A stretch of 64,000 bases of DNA from Saprospiraceae bacterium (GCA_021739645.1 JAIPBL010000025.1:1-64000); one strand, 5' to 3'. Counted from the stretch's first letter, positions 18,701-26,821 are shown. Notes: generated by a model not told the origin, from the sequence alone. Made by a program: numbers and translations.

Positions 18701-19708
18701 GTTGGCCGAGAGTTCGTTGTCTGTCGAGAAGTAGAATTTTACCTTGAAAGCTGTGGCCGCTACGTCGCCCGTGTTGTTGATTTGCATGGCCATATAACCA
18801 AACGGCTGGCCGGGGGCGGTGAAACAGTTGTTCGTGCCGGGGATGATTTCATGGACGATGCCCGACAAATCAGGCAAGCCCGGCACGGAGCAGGGCGGCG
18901 GCGCAGTCACGCTGGCCGTTGCGGAGCAATTAGCCGTCGTGTTGTCCGTAAAGTTGAGCGTCAGGTTGCCTGCGGCAATGGGCATGTTTTGGATAAAAAG
19001 CGGGGAACCATACGTGCCGCTGTGGGTCTGGTTCAGTTGTGGGATGAACATTTGGTAGCCCGTTCCGCCAGCCGGATTCGTGGCGGTCACTGTGAAGGTG
19101 TAAATATCGTCGTTTGGATTGCTGGGGGTATTGTAGTTGCTGCAAGCAATGTTGGTGACACTGGCGGTGATGGCGCAAGGCACTGCGCCACCGTTCAGCG
19201 TCAGCACTGCCTCGTCGTCCTCGTTGTCGGTGCAGGCCCAAAGCCCGCCGCTGATGGGCAGGTTTCCGGGCGAGGAGTCCACGTCGGGTGTGCTGGCAGC
19301 TTGCGTGTACACTTGGATGCCCCTTGCGTTGGTGGTCAGGGTAAATAGGGTAAAATTCAGGGTAGCGGTTTGGCCGGGGGCGAGGTTGGGGATGGTCCAG
19401 CTTTGGTTGAGCCAGTCCCAATTGCCCGTGGCGCTGCTGCCTGTGTTGGCCCAAACCAGTTGGTTTTGCTGGACAAAACTGAAGGCGTTCGTGCCGCAAA
19501 CACCGACCCGGATTTGGATGCCGGTGCCAGCGTCCGTGCCAGTGTTTTTGGCTGTCACGGTGACGGGTACGTTGGTGTAAATAGCCGGATTCGGATTTGG
19601 AACAGAAACATTAACTTCTAGGTCGAAACCCGTGGCATGTGAGCGAAAGGCCATTGCGAAAAACGCAAAGAAAAGGGCCAAAAGAAGAAGGCGGTTAGGT
19701 TTGTTCAT
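15737..19708 (-). CDS. Secreted DUF11/CARDB repeat protein with T9SS-type sorting domain
   Basis: This 1323-residue protein has a signal peptide (LLLLALFFAFFAMAFRSHA) followed by repeated Ig-like modules. DUF11-type units include FDLEVNVSVPNPNPAIYTNV and a later LDLELSLAQNTANPVIYSTY. CARDB-type units include a Pro-Asp-Leu-x-Ile start (KPDLTISNLVIGNSPVQPGQ) and ESNEGNNT or ESNESNNW ends. A less repetitive C-terminal region follows. The last 85 residues (RFYPSPTSYQVTVDVF ... LDFYDQMGRPV) fit the type IX secretion sorting domain. The protein is probably exported across the outer membrane and surface-anchored or released, with a structural or adhesive role (inferred). It has its own terminator. 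Confidence 0.85.
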   Translation of the reverse strand: MNKPNRLLLLALFFAFFAMAFRSHATGFDLEVNVSVPNPNPAIYTNVPVTVTAKNTGTDAGTGIQIRVGVCGTNAFSFVQQNQLVWANTGSSATGNWDWLNQSWTIPNLAPGQTATLNFTLFTLTTNARGIQVYTQAASTPDVDSSPGNLPISGGLWACTDNEDDEAVLTLNGGAVPCAITASVTNIACSNYNTPSNPNDDIYTFTVTATNPAGGTGYQMFIPQLNQTHSGTYGSPLFIQNMPIAAGNLTLNFTDNTTANCSATASVTAPPPCSVPGLPDLSGIVHEIIPGTNNCFTAPGQPFGYMAMQINNTGDVAATAFKVKFYFSTDNELSANDLLWSTVNVPSLNIMSNGGPAFISPGQPVPASLAPGQYYVIVTIDEDNQVAESNEGNNTINPFTTQIGAPDVTLDNFSGLPATVAAGTSFAMQVTVKYQANGFTLPASTSFPVNVSIVDVSPNLMVGSVNYTIGDFSLSNTVTKTVQVSVPASAPVGTHSFRMYANTSFCEPVYQSNYKDQIVNVTTGGSGIDLELSLAQNTANPVIYSTYTTTATLVNKGPQAATGVKVKWTKPAGVVYTGGNEFVASQGSFNPNGDQVWTVGTIPANGSATLTVSYFLLQNGAPSTYAQVTAANETDVDSQPNNGTPPTVNEDDEAATGGSVPPVLKPDLTISNLVIGNSPVQPGQVLTYNFDLANIGNGAASADFKVKAWISTDPYFSSNDIQDGIVPTGNFIAGFSVSGVPGSSTLPSVLAAGQYYLLLKVDADEVISESNESNNWVSGTFLVQTPLLPGNCDNLLGGGSLNCTSRNAAGQLEVLYQSNTTLSKALLDANGQVISNQSIGAAPLEVTYNVQGDQMSKKVGGTAAYTLTIPAALFGQYDSFLSFTEFNGGYVLFAMKNTPTQVFAIRTNAALAVQQTALLNFQTGPFQYFYIRSPMQVSANELAFIYQPNSGAPTYGTLHLAVLGGDLLLKSDEVLASNYFYGGATLLANSCGTFSIRINLSLYFCSHGSCYASELRQGHFENGQFVTHNAYLESELSTYGYGTRSHTWKLRTSDGGLINGTMTQQLPLYQNPPNNVIHLEKMLGGSVAWTKDVTVASAGNVRRLGMSVSELVFLSEKNNAVFVEALNCLEGTLPPTGCAAINITSGTGSLTIANAVAPHVLIKVFNPNWTLAFQCLDNCANPLTINNLNAGTYHIQVKLINNGWGEICYLEKDVNVTSFGAGGGTGISRSDDRQRLVLDRFYPSPTSYQVTVDVFSPVEQAATLDFYDQMGRPVHSMKVQLDKGSNAIPVLVFDWKSGAYNVIMRGEETGLPAYGRFLKVWEE

Positions 19709-20040
19709 GTGTCGGAAATTTTAAGGATAAGTGGGAATAAAGCCTCGCTGGGACTGGCCCGGTAGGCTGCGTGCTTCGCAAAGTTCAGGTAAAGGTATCT
19801 CAGATGTCAGTGATTTCCATCAGTAGTGCTGGTGAGTTTTGACCAGTGTTAGGGAGAAGGTAGGGGGCGAGTTTGCTTCCGACTGCCAGACATTTACCCC
19901 TGACCTCGTTAAGGGGAACTAAAACCATCTAATTGTCGGACTTTCCATATTTATTGCCTAGCTAATCATGAACGGCCTAGGTCTCCCTTTCGGTGTCTGG
20001 GGCACAAACTATGAAAAGTTAAGCAGCTTGGTACCCAAAT
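19709..20040. other. Intergenic region without visible gene
   Basis: These 332 bases separate the membrane polyferredoxin stop from the start of the secreted protein. They must hold the promoter of the latter, but I see no convincing -7/-33 pair and no strong hairpin. Confidence 0.3.
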
Positions 20041-21099
20041 TCACTTCTTCTTCACCAAAAACGGTGGCCTGACCGCCCATGCCACTGGTTTGTTATTGCG
20101 CAGCAACATCCACCAACCAAAGAATGCCACGAATGATACTTGCATCACTGCTATGCTCCAGAGCGGCAGGGTTTGAGTCAAATCAACCAAAATGCCGTCC
20201 TGAGGGATGATGCCATAACCAAACAGAGAGGGTATGCGGTACCAATAATAGCAGGAGATGGACGCTGCTGCAAACACACTTGTCAGCATTGTTTCCCTGT
20301 TTTTTGGTAAAAATTTGCGGAGCAAAATATACGCCACCAGCGTGACCACCAGCGTGGCCCAAGGTAACCCAAAAGCAGTGAGGCATTCTCCCCATCCTGC
20401 AATGCCACTTCGGCAGTCAGGCACGTGGAACCAGCCCCAGATAAAACCGGGCAGGCCGCCAGTGAGTAGGGTAGTGGCCAAGTCTTGCAAACTTCTGGGT
20501 TTTGGAGTATCGGCTTTGGAAATGGAATCGGGGCAGGGGATGACGCAGTTGTGGCAAGCGCCGCAGTGAGCGTTGGCGGGCGTGTAACCGACGTTTTGGC
20601 CGTAGAGTTTTTCCACTGGATGAACAGGGCAGAGGCCGGAGCACCAGGCGCTTTTTACGTCAAATTGCAGCCCTCCGATGAACGCCAAACTGCCCAGGAA
20701 GGTAAGGGCGGCTGCTGTGGCCAAGCCGTCGTTGTTGAGTGCCAAGTGCCGAGCTGGCACGATGACAAAAAACAAAACGACACTGATAAGAGCCAACCTG
20801 TTCTGCCATTTTATCGGGATTCTCTGCCTTTTTGAAAAGTTGAAATGGTGGGGGAGCATGGCCACGGAGGCCAGTGGGCAGATGTTGCGCCAAACCCCGG
20901 CAGCTACAAGGAAAAGCAGTGGGGCAACCGGTATAAGTACGTTCCAAAATGCGACAACACCGATATCCGGAAAGAAAATCAATGTTGCAAACAAGCCCAA
21001 TCCTATAATGAAAAGCAGGACTTGTAGCGTGCGCCAAATTCGTCGTTCGTTATCTCCAAGCACGGCGGTGGCTTGGAATGTTAAGTCAATTTTACTCAT
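20041..21099 (-). CDS. Membrane polyferredoxin-like 4Fe-4S protein (NapH/NosR/CcoG-like)
   Basis: This 352-residue protein has about eight transmembrane helices and three cysteine clusters: WRNICPLAS after helix 3, then CSGLCPVHPVE, then CGACHNCVIPCPDS. The last pattern (CxxCxxCxxxCP) is a 4Fe-4S motif; the other CP and CxxxCP sites resemble those of NapH, NosR and CcoG membrane iron-sulfur proteins. It may pass electrons across the membrane or serve in metal-centre assembly. No nitrate, nitrous-oxide or cytochrome-oxidase genes are adjacent, so the partner is unknown. It is monocistronic, upstream of the secreted-protein gene. Confidence 0.75.
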   Translation of the reverse strand: MSKIDLTFQATAVLGDNERRIWRTLQVLLFIIGLGLFATLIFFPDIGVVAFWNVLIPVAPLLFLVAAGVWRNICPLASVAMLPHHFNFSKRQRIPIKWQNRLALISVVLFFVIVPARHLALNNDGLATAAALTFLGSLAFIGGLQFDVKSAWCSGLCPVHPVEKLYGQNVGYTPANAHCGACHNCVIPCPDSISKADTPKPRSLQDLATTLLTGGLPGFIWGWFHVPDCRSGIAGWGECLTAFGLPWATLVVTLVAYILLRKFLPKNRETMLTSVFAAASISCYYWYRIPSLFGYGIIPQDGILVDLTQTLPLWSIAVMQVSFVAFFGWWMLLRNNKPVAWAVRPPFLVKKK

Positions 21100-21243
21100 G
21101 GGATTTATAGTTCTTCACTACTTCGGGAAGTGAAAATAGCGCCAAACTTTTTTCCTTTCAGAATGACTTTTGTCAATAAAAACGCCGAAACCCTTGCTGT
21201 TGCTGGGTTCCTCCGTTTTCTTAAATGCATGATTCTAATACTA

Positions 21244-22395
21244 TTATAAGGTTCCCCGCCGCCGCTGCTCGTCTTCGATGCTTTCGAACAAAGCCCTAAA
21301 ATTGCCTTTGCCGAAGGATTTTGCCCCTTTGCGCTGGATGATTTCGAAGAAAAGCGTCGGGCGGTCTTCTACTGGTTTGGTGAAAATTTGAAGGAGGTAG
21401 CCTTCTTCGTCCCGGTCCACCATGATGCCGAGTTCTTTGAGGCGGCGCAGGTTTTCGTCTATCTCGCCGACCCTGTCAGCGACGGTGTCGTAGTATTCTC
21501 CTGGTACATGCAGGAATTCCACGCCCCGCTTGCGCATTTCGCTCACCGTGAAAACAATGTCGTCCGTAGCGACGGCGATGTGCTGGCAGCCGGGGCCTTC
21601 GTAAAAGTCCACGTACTCTTCGATTTGCGACTTCTTCTTCCCGTGCGCTGGCTCGTTGATGGGGAATTTGATTCGGCCGTTGCCGTTTGTCATCACCTTG
21701 CTCATCAGCGCCGAGTATTCGGTGGAGATGTCCTTGTCGTCGAAAGATACCAAATTGGCGAAGCCCATGACCTCGTTGTAGAACTTGGCCCATTGGTTCA
21801 TTTGCCCCCAGTCCACGTTGCCCACCATGTGGTCAATGAATTTTAGGCCAGTCGGCGTGGGGTTGTACTCGCTTTCCCAAGGCTCGTAGCCGGGCAAAAA
21901 GACACCACTGTATTCTTTGCGCTCTACGAAGATATGCACGGTTTCACCGTAGGTGTGGATGCCGGAGCGCACCACTTTTCCGCCATCGTCATATTCGATG
22001 GCAGGTTCCATGAACGGCTTTGCACCTCGTTTCACCGTCTGCTCGAAGGCGTCCGTAGCGTCTTCGACCCAGAGGGCGATGACCTTCACACCGTCACCAT
22101 GTTTGCGCAGGTGGTCATTCAGGGGGCTGTTGGAATGCAGCGGTGTGGTGAGTACGAGGCGGATTTTGCCTTGTTTCAGGACGTAGGATACCCGGTCCCG
22201 CACTCCCGTTTCGAGGCCAGCGTAGGCCAGCGACTGAAATCCAAAGGCGGTTTTGTAAAAATGGGCGGCTTGCTTTGCGTTGCCCACGTATAGTTCCACA
22301 TAATCGGTGCCGAGCAGCGGTAGGAAGTCGTCCGCCTCAGGAAATATCTTATCGAGCGAATAATTGTAATTGGAAATACCTGTTAATGTAGCCAT
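21244..22395 (-). CDS. hppD: 4-hydroxyphenylpyruvate dioxygenase
   Basis: This 383-residue cytosolic enzyme is a two-domain VOC-fold, Fe(II)-dependent dioxygenase that makes homogentisate from 4-hydroxyphenylpyruvate using O2. The first domain (YVELYVGNAKQAAHFYKTAF) is structural. The second carries the iron ligands: His in LKFIDHMVGNVD, His in GPGCQHIAVATDD and Glu in PTLFFEIIQRKG. Its tail FGKGNFRALFESIE is conserved. It follows hmgA on the same strand, separated by a gene-end repeat, so together they form a tyrosine degradation pair. The remaining pathway genes (maleylacetoacetate isomerase, fumarylacetoacetase) are not in the window. Confidence 0.96.
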   Translation of the reverse strand: MATLTGISNYNYSLDKIFPEADDFLPLLGTDYVELYVGNAKQAAHFYKTAFGFQSLAYAGLETGVRDRVSYVLKQGKIRLVLTTPLHSNSPLNDHLRKHGDGVKVIALWVEDATDAFEQTVKRGAKPFMEPAIEYDDGGKVVRSGIHTYGETVHIFVERKEYSGVFLPGYEPWESEYNPTPTGLKFIDHMVGNVDWGQMNQWAKFYNEVMGFANLVSFDDKDISTEYSALMSKVMTNGNGRIKFPINEPAHGKKKSQIEEYVDFYEGPGCQHIAVATDDIVFTVSEMRKRGVEFLHVPGEYYDTVADRVGEIDENLRRLKELGIMVDRDEEGYLLQIFTKPVEDRPTLFFEIIQRKGAKSFGKGNFRALFESIEDEQRRRGTL

Positions 22396-22490
22396 ATTAT
22401 TGATTGAGCTATTGGGTTATTGAATGGTTGAGCTATTGGGTTATTGAGTAATTGGCAGAATAACTCAATAACCCAATAGCTCAATTACTC
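22396..22490. repeat. Palindromic gene-end repeat between hmgA and hppD
   Basis: Two copies of GAGCTATTGGGTTATTGA on the plus strand face an inverted copy (TCAATAACCCAATAGCTC) across a short loop, forming a long hairpin. The inverted copy overlaps the end of hmgA: its last codons read AGT AAT TGA, so the repeat provides the stop codon. This belongs to the same class as the TGAATTGG arrays of the Rnf locus but has a different unit. Confidence 0.75.
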
Positions 22491-23656
22491 ACTACCTCCT
22501 CCTCCATCCACGATTTATAGTAATCCTCTACTTCCAGTTCCAACGCCGCTTTGGTGATTTTCACGGGGCGGAACGGGTCAATCATCACCGCCAGTTCCTC
22601 GGTGGCCGCTTTCCCGATGCTGCGCTCGATGGCGCCGGGGTGTGGCCCGTGCGGGATGCCAGCGGGGTGCAGGGTGAGTTGCCCATGTTCGATATTGTTC
22701 CGGCTCATGAAGTCGCCATCCACGTAGTAGAGAATTTCGTCGCTGTCGATGTTGCTGTGGTGGTATGGGGCGGGAATGGCCTCTGGGTGGTAGTCGTAGA
22801 GCCTTGGCACAAATGAGCAAACGACGAAACCATCCGCTTCGAACTGCTGGTGGATGGGAGGCGGCATGTGGATGCGCCCGGTCAGCGGCTCAAAGTCGAA
22901 GATAGAGATAGCATACGGATATTGGAAGCCATCCCAACCTACCACATCAAAGGGGTGTGTAGCATATGTGTAGGGAAAAATTAGTCCCTGTTTTTTGATA
23001 AAAATGGGGAATTCGCCATGTTGGTCTATGGTTTCGAGGTTTTGTGGCGCACGAAAGTCCCGTTCGCAGAACGGCGAGTGTTCCAGCAATTGTCCCACGT
23101 CATTTCGATAACGGCGTGGGGTGCGGACTGGGCTGTACGATTCGATGAACAACAGGCGATTGTCCGTTGTCTCGAACTCCAATTGGTAAACGGTGCCACG
23201 GGGAATGACCAAATAGTCGCCGTAGCTAAACTGAACCTGACCATACATGGTCTTCAGCACGCCACTGCCTTTGTGGATGAACAGCATCTCGTCGGCATCG
23301 GCATTTTTGAAAAAATAGTCTGTCATGGAATCCTCCGGTGCCGCAAGTCCGATATGCAGGTCATTGTTGACGAAGAGTGTTTTTCGGCTGTCCAGGTAAT
23401 TGCCGCAAGGCTCCAAGGAAAACCCTTTGAAGCTGAGCGCAGACAGGTTTTTGTCAATGGCAATTTCAGGTTCCACCGAGTAGGGCTTACCTTTTTTGCT
23501 TACAATAGTTGGGGGGTGAAGGTGGTAAACCAGCGACGAAACGCCAGCAAAACCTTGTGTTCCGACCAGTTCCTCGGCATATAAACTGCCGTTTTTTTGA
23601 CGGAACTGGACGTGACGCTTTCGTGGAATCTTACCTAGTTGCTGATAATTTGACAT
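22481..23656 (-). CDS. hmgA: Homogentisate 1,2-dioxygenase
   Basis: This 391-residue cupin-fold dioxygenase cleaves the homogentisate ring to maleylacetoacetate. The Fe(II) site is visible as YHHSNIDSDEILYYVDG (His and Glu ligands) and LHPAGIPHGPHPG (His). Upstream segments EMLFIHKGSGVL and YLVIPRGTVYQLEF form the barrel. The ATG at 23656 (SNYQQLGKIPRKRHVQFR) is used; the upstream in-frame region is the leader and contains the promoter. The length is normal for bacterial short forms. It is co-oriented with hppD. Confidence 0.93.
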   Translation of the reverse strand: MSNYQQLGKIPRKRHVQFRQKNGSLYAEELVGTQGFAGVSSLVYHLHPPTIVSKKGKPYSVEPEIAIDKNLSALSFKGFSLEPCGNYLDSRKTLFVNNDLHIGLAAPEDSMTDYFFKNADADEMLFIHKGSGVLKTMYGQVQFSYGDYLVIPRGTVYQLEFETTDNRLLFIESYSPVRTPRRYRNDVGQLLEHSPFCERDFRAPQNLETIDQHGEFPIFIKKQGLIFPYTYATHPFDVVGWDGFQYPYAISIFDFEPLTGRIHMPPPIHQQFEADGFVVCSFVPRLYDYHPEAIPAPYHHSNIDSDEILYYVDGDFMSRNNIEHGQLTLHPAGIPHGPHPGAIERSIGKAATEELAVMIDPFRPVKITKAALELEVEDYYKSWMEEEVVSN

Positions 23657-23690
23657 AAAGGATTTTTTACCAAAACTGAATTTGACCGCC

Positions 23691-23698
23691 CAAATGTA
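23691..23698 (-). promoter_or_regulatory. Candidate -7 element of hmgA
   Basis: On the minus strand TACATTTG lies 35 bases before the hmgA ATG, matching the Bacteroidota -7 consensus. No TTG at the right distance is obvious, so the promoter call is tentative. Confidence 0.4.
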
Positions 23699-23850
23699 GC
23701 AGTGCCAAAAAGGGCAGGCGATGACATTCGTCAACTGATGGAGGGTGATAATTGTCAAGGTGAGAAATGACGGGATAGGGTGCTATACTTTGCGCCATTA
23801 GGCTTTGCGCAAATCAACTTTTTACACCAATTTTTATGTAAAACACTTTC

Positions 23851-23941
23851 GTCTTCTTGGCATGGTCGAAGACCAACTGCGACGTCTCGCGAGCGACCTT
23901 ATTTGACGTCGCAGGTGGCCTTCGGCCATGCCAAAAGCGAC
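23851..23941. repeat. Long inverted repeat (30-bp arms)
   Basis: Arms 23857..23886 and 23905..23934 are complementary except for three positions (outer ends TTGGCATGG / CCATGCCAA, inner ends GACGTC / GACGTC) around an 18-base loop. Pairing may extend a few bases further. It lies in a 423-base gene-free gap (23657..24079) between hmgA and the saccharopine-dehydrogenase-like gene. Compensatory differences (TCGAAGA versus CCGAAGG) keep the stem. It is probably a dispersed hairpin element or a terminator of the Rnf transcript. The rest of the gap shows nothing else. Confidence 0.7.
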
Positions 23942-24079
23942 TTAAATGACGTGTGTATCTTACGTGGTAAATCGCTGAACTTCTTATACCCCCTCATCAA
24001 CCTCATCGATACAGCTCGGCATTTGCACGGCCTGTCCCGCTATTCGGGAAAACTTATTAGTGCGGAGTATATGTCGGAA

Positions 24080-25228
24080 TTATAAGTCAGTCGCACCATA
24101 TACTGGCACTATAAAATCACCATTTAAGAAGCTTTTCGCATCAATCTGGCTCTGCAAAATCACTCCTTTTGGATTGGTTTCGAGCAACATTTGAGCAGCT
24201 TGGAGCATCGGTACTGCGGTCGTCGTTTGGATGGCTCGGAGCGTACGACGGCCCACCTGTTTGGGCAGTATGGTCTTTGATGTTTCCCGCCGCCGCAAGG
24301 TTCCACCCGCATCTTTCCCTTCCACTGCCACGTACAAAATGATGCGGTCGTCTTCGATAAACGGGATAGCTTCATTCATGGCACCTTGTAAAATTCCGAG
24401 GCGGTCATCTTCTTCTTTCTTAAAATCAAGTTGATGTTTTACCCAAGCGTAATGACCAGGGTAGCGGAGCGTTTTATAATCGAGGGATTTTACTTTGCCT
24501 TCCAGCGCATCCGGCAAGTCAGCAGCGCCACCGGATGTTAGGTCGTCTTCATAAACAACGCCGTCAATGATGATTTTGCCAGTTTCCGTCAGTGGTGGCA
24601 GGATGGTTTTTTTGAAATTCCTGATGGCAATTGTATTTTTCAAGTATTCCGTAGCCACGCCCACTGGGCTCCATGTGAACCCGAAATAATGGGGAGCGAC
24701 GGCATGGTCGGTCAGTGCGCCAACCTTCATTTCCAGTTTGTCAACTTTTTCCACACCGTAATCTTGGCAAAATTGCTGGAACATTCCATGGGCCAACACG
24801 CCAACGTAGCCAGGAGCGAGGCCGGTTTGCAGCACGAAACCAGTCTGTGCATCTTTTGCCAACGCCATTATCTCGTTGGTCTCATCCACGTACTCGGTCA
24901 GGTTCACATAATGGAGCGAAAAATCCTTGGCAAGGCGAGCCATCCTTGGCGCTTGGTCTCCTGGCAAGCAGTCAAGTAATATTTTGCCATTTTGAAGGAT
25001 ATTTTTGAAGGTTTCGGTCATGCCATTTCCGGGCAGATGAAACGGTGTTGTCGAACTAATTCCCAGCATGCTATTTTCTACCCAATGCGCTACCTTTTCG
25101 GCCTTTGGCAATATCCTGTCTCCGATAAAAATATGGTGGGGCATCTTGCTCCACGCTGCTAGCAGAAGGGCGGCAGCTTCGGCAATTCCGCCAGCTCCAG
25201 CGATAATGATATTGTGTTGCGTTTGCAT
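24080..25228 (-). CDS. Saccharopine dehydrogenase family protein
   Basis: This 382-residue cytosolic oxidoreductase has an N-terminal Rossmann motif, NIIIAGAGGIAEAAALLLAAW, and the family pattern of an early LLDCLPG segment and GLAPGYVGVLAHGMF. The C-terminal domain (DDLTSGGAADLPDALEGKV, SLDYKTLRYPGHY) matches the saccharopine dehydrogenase/LYS9-like fold. Many bacterial copies act in lysine or polyamine pathways and cannot be assigned without context. It is the last gene of the minus-strand Rnf run, 29 bases after the Cys-rich gene, and may be cotranscribed. Confidence 0.85.
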   Translation of the reverse strand: MQTQHNIIIAGAGGIAEAAALLLAAWSKMPHHIFIGDRILPKAEKVAHWVENSMLGISSTTPFHLPGNGMTETFKNILQNGKILLDCLPGDQAPRMARLAKDFSLHYVNLTEYVDETNEIMALAKDAQTGFVLQTGLAPGYVGVLAHGMFQQFCQDYGVEKVDKLEMKVGALTDHAVAPHYFGFTWSPVGVATEYLKNTIAIRNFKKTILPPLTETGKIIIDGVVYEDDLTSGGAADLPDALEGKVKSLDYKTLRYPGHYAWVKHQLDFKKEEDDRLGILQGAMNEAIPFIEDDRIILYVAVEGKDAGGTLRRRETSKTILPKQVGRRTLRAIQTTTAVPMLQAAQMLLETNPKGVILQSQIDAKSFLNGDFIVPVYGATDL

Positions 25229-25257
25229 GGTCTTTGATTTTATTGGATGAAGAAATA

Positions 25258-25443
25258 TTAGTCCGCAGGTTCGTTTTCCAATTCACAGGAGCCGCCTCCG
25301 CAGCTGCAATTTCCGCAACCTTCGTTGAGATTGTCAAAGTGATTTTTGGTCCCCATTTTTTTAGCTAAAAACTGAACAGCTACCCACCCGGCAGCAAGCA
25401 GCGCCAGGGCGAGAATGGGGATAATGTGAGGTAATATTTTCAT
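25258..25443 (-). CDS. Small Cys-rich membrane protein, possible Rnf assembly factor
   Basis: This 61-residue protein has one N-terminal transmembrane helix (IIPILALALLAAGWVAVQF), a short basic stretch, then a cysteine cluster GCGNCSCGGGSCE and an acidic tail. It follows rnfA directly. The layout (single helix plus about four cysteines) resembles NqrM, which is required for iron insertion between NqrD and NqrE of the related Na+-NQR. RnfA and RnfE are the homologues of those subunits. I see no sequence identity strong enough to call it NqrM, so an Rnf metal-delivery role is inference. It could also be an unrelated FeoB-type Cys-rich peptide. Confidence 0.65.
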   Translation of the reverse strand: MKILPHIIPILALALLAAGWVAVQFLAKKMGTKNHFDNLNEGCGNCSCGGGSCELENEPAD

Positions 25444-25458
25444 TGAAATTACGGTTTT

Positions 25459-25532
25459 GAAATGTACGATTTACGACTGGCGATTTACGACGCTCCCAAT
25501 CGTAAATCCAAAATCGTCAATCGTCAATCGCT
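25459..25532. repeat. CGATTTACGA gene-end repeat after rnfA
   Basis: Repeated units (ACGATTTACGA, GGCGATTTACGAC) face inverted units (AATCGTAAATCC, AATCGTCAATCG) and can fold into a hairpin. The rnfA stop (GGATAAAGCGATTGACG on the minus strand) runs directly into it. Confidence 0.7.
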
Positions 25533-26111
25533 TTATCCTGCATTGAACATCCCCGCAAACCCCATAAAAGCCATGGATAAGATCCCGGCAATGATGAGGC
25601 TAAACGCTGTCCCTTCGATGACCTTCGGAATGTCCATTACCTTCGTTTCCTCCCGGATACCGGCCATCAGCACCAACGCCAGCGTGACGCCGCCACCAGC
25701 CCCGAGTGCGTAAATCAGCCCCTCTACCAGCCCGTAACCCTTGTTGGTTTGAAACAACGCCAAACCCAAAATGGCACAGTTCGTCGTGATGAGCGGCAGA
25801 AAAATCCCCAGTGCCTTGAACAAGGCTGGGCTCATTTTTTTAACCACCATTTCCACCAATTGCACCGTGCTCGCAATGACGATGATGAAACTGATGAGCC
25901 GCAGGTAGGGCGCATAAGGCAGCACATAAGTGTTCAGCGCCCACGCCCAAAGCGAGGTGATGAGCATGACAAAAATGTTCGCCAGCCCCAGCCGGAAGGC
26001 GGTCTCCAACTTTCCCGACACTCCCAGAAATGGGCAGATGCCCAAGAAGTACGCCAAGGTAAAGTTGTTAATCAACAATGCTGAAATGAATATCCAAAGT
26101 AGGTTTTCCAT
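25533..26111 (-). CDS. rnfA: Electron transport complex subunit RsxA/RnfA
   Basis: This 192-residue inner-membrane subunit has six predicted helices. It has the family start LWIFISALLINNFTLAYFL and two conserved cysteines, in GICPFLGVS and in TTNCAILGLALF. Homologues use these cysteines with RnfE to hold an intramembrane 2Fe-2S cluster that moves electrons across the membrane. Length and topology are standard. It follows rnfE on the same strand with a gene-end repeat between them. Confidence 0.95.
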   Translation of the reverse strand: MENLLWIFISALLINNFTLAYFLGICPFLGVSGKLETAFRLGLANIFVMLITSLWAWALNTYVLPYAPYLRLISFIIVIASTVQLVEMVVKKMSPALFKALGIFLPLITTNCAILGLALFQTNKGYGLVEGLIYALGAGGGVTLALVLMAGIREETKVMDIPKVIEGTAFSLIIAGILSMAFMGFAGMFNAG

Positions 26112-26200
26112 GTTGTCAATTTACGATTTAGCGATTTACGATTTACGATTGATGACCCTGCGCTGAAATCGTCATTCGTCATTCGTCATTCGTAAATCCC
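26110..26200. repeat. CGATTTACGAT repeat overlapping the rnfE 3' end
   Basis: Plus-strand units ATTTACGATTTAGCGATTT face units AATCGTCATTCGTCATTCG. On the minus strand rnfE runs into the repeat, so its last residues (TNDE and stop) are encoded by the repeated ATGACGAA units. Confidence 0.7.
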
Positions 26201-26813
26201 TCTTTTGTTTTCGCCAATTGAAAAACAGCAGCAAAAACCCCAGCGTAAAAAACCCGCCCGGCGGCAAAATCATCACCACCCAGGGCTCGAAGGTGCTCCC
26301 GAACAGCGAAATATTGAACAGCGACCCGCTGCCCAAAACTTCCCGAATTACGCCAATGCACATCAGTGCAAACAGGAACCCAATGCTCATCCCCAGCGCA
26401 TCCACGAACGAAAGCCACACGGTATTTTTCCCGGCGAAAGCCTCCTGCCGCCCCAAAATCAGGCAGTTCACCACGATGAGGGGAATGAAAGCGCCCAGTT
26501 CTTTGTGGATGGTTGGCACGATGGCTGCCAGCAAAAAATCAATCACCGTCACCATCGTCGCAATGATGATAATGTACGCCGTGATGCGCACCTGACCCGG
26601 AATCAACTTCCGCAATGCCGATACCAGCACACTGGAGAACACCAGCACGAACAGCGTCGCCAGCCCCATCGCCAGGCTGTTGATGGCCGTGTTCGTCACC
26701 GCCAGCGTTGGGCACATGCCGAGCACCATCACGAAAATGGGGTTCTCTTTCCACAGGCCCTTGAGGAACTCTTCGGCGGTGCGGTTGGTGATTGGTTCGG
26801 TGGTTTGGTTCAT
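26172..26813 (-). CDS. rnfE: Electron transport complex subunit RsxE/RnfE
   Basis: This 213-residue membrane subunit is homologous to RnfA, with the paired cysteines in LGMCPTLAVTNTAIN and VVNCLILGRQEAFA that complete the intramembrane iron-sulfur site. Six helices are visible, including TLFVLVFSSVLVSALRKLI and MSIGFLFALMCIGVI. The N-terminus (EEFLKGLWKENPIFVMVLG) is typical. The C-terminal residues after LLLFFNWRKQKRD are encoded by the CGAATGA repeat, so this end is extended relative to the family. Confidence 0.95.
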   Translation of the reverse strand: MNQTTEPITNRTAEEFLKGLWKENPIFVMVLGMCPTLAVTNTAINSLAMGLATLFVLVFSSVLVSALRKLIPGQVRITAYIIIIATMVTVIDFLLAAIVPTIHKELGAFIPLIVVNCLILGRQEAFAGKNTVWLSFVDALGMSIGFLFALMCIGVIREVLGSGSLFNISLFGSTFEPWVVMILPPGGFFTLGFLLLFFNWRKQKRDLRMTNDE

Positions 26814-26821
26814 GCTATCAT

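Noticed and set aside
18224-19348. A 374-residue plus-strand open frame opposite the secreted protein
   Set aside because: It is a shadow of the repeat-rich minus-strand gene; its Arg/Gly/Val-rich composition has no similarity and the minus strand has clear domains.
23780-24085. A 101-codon frame across the long inverted repeat
   Set aside because: The frame is produced by the hairpin element and has no protein-like pattern.
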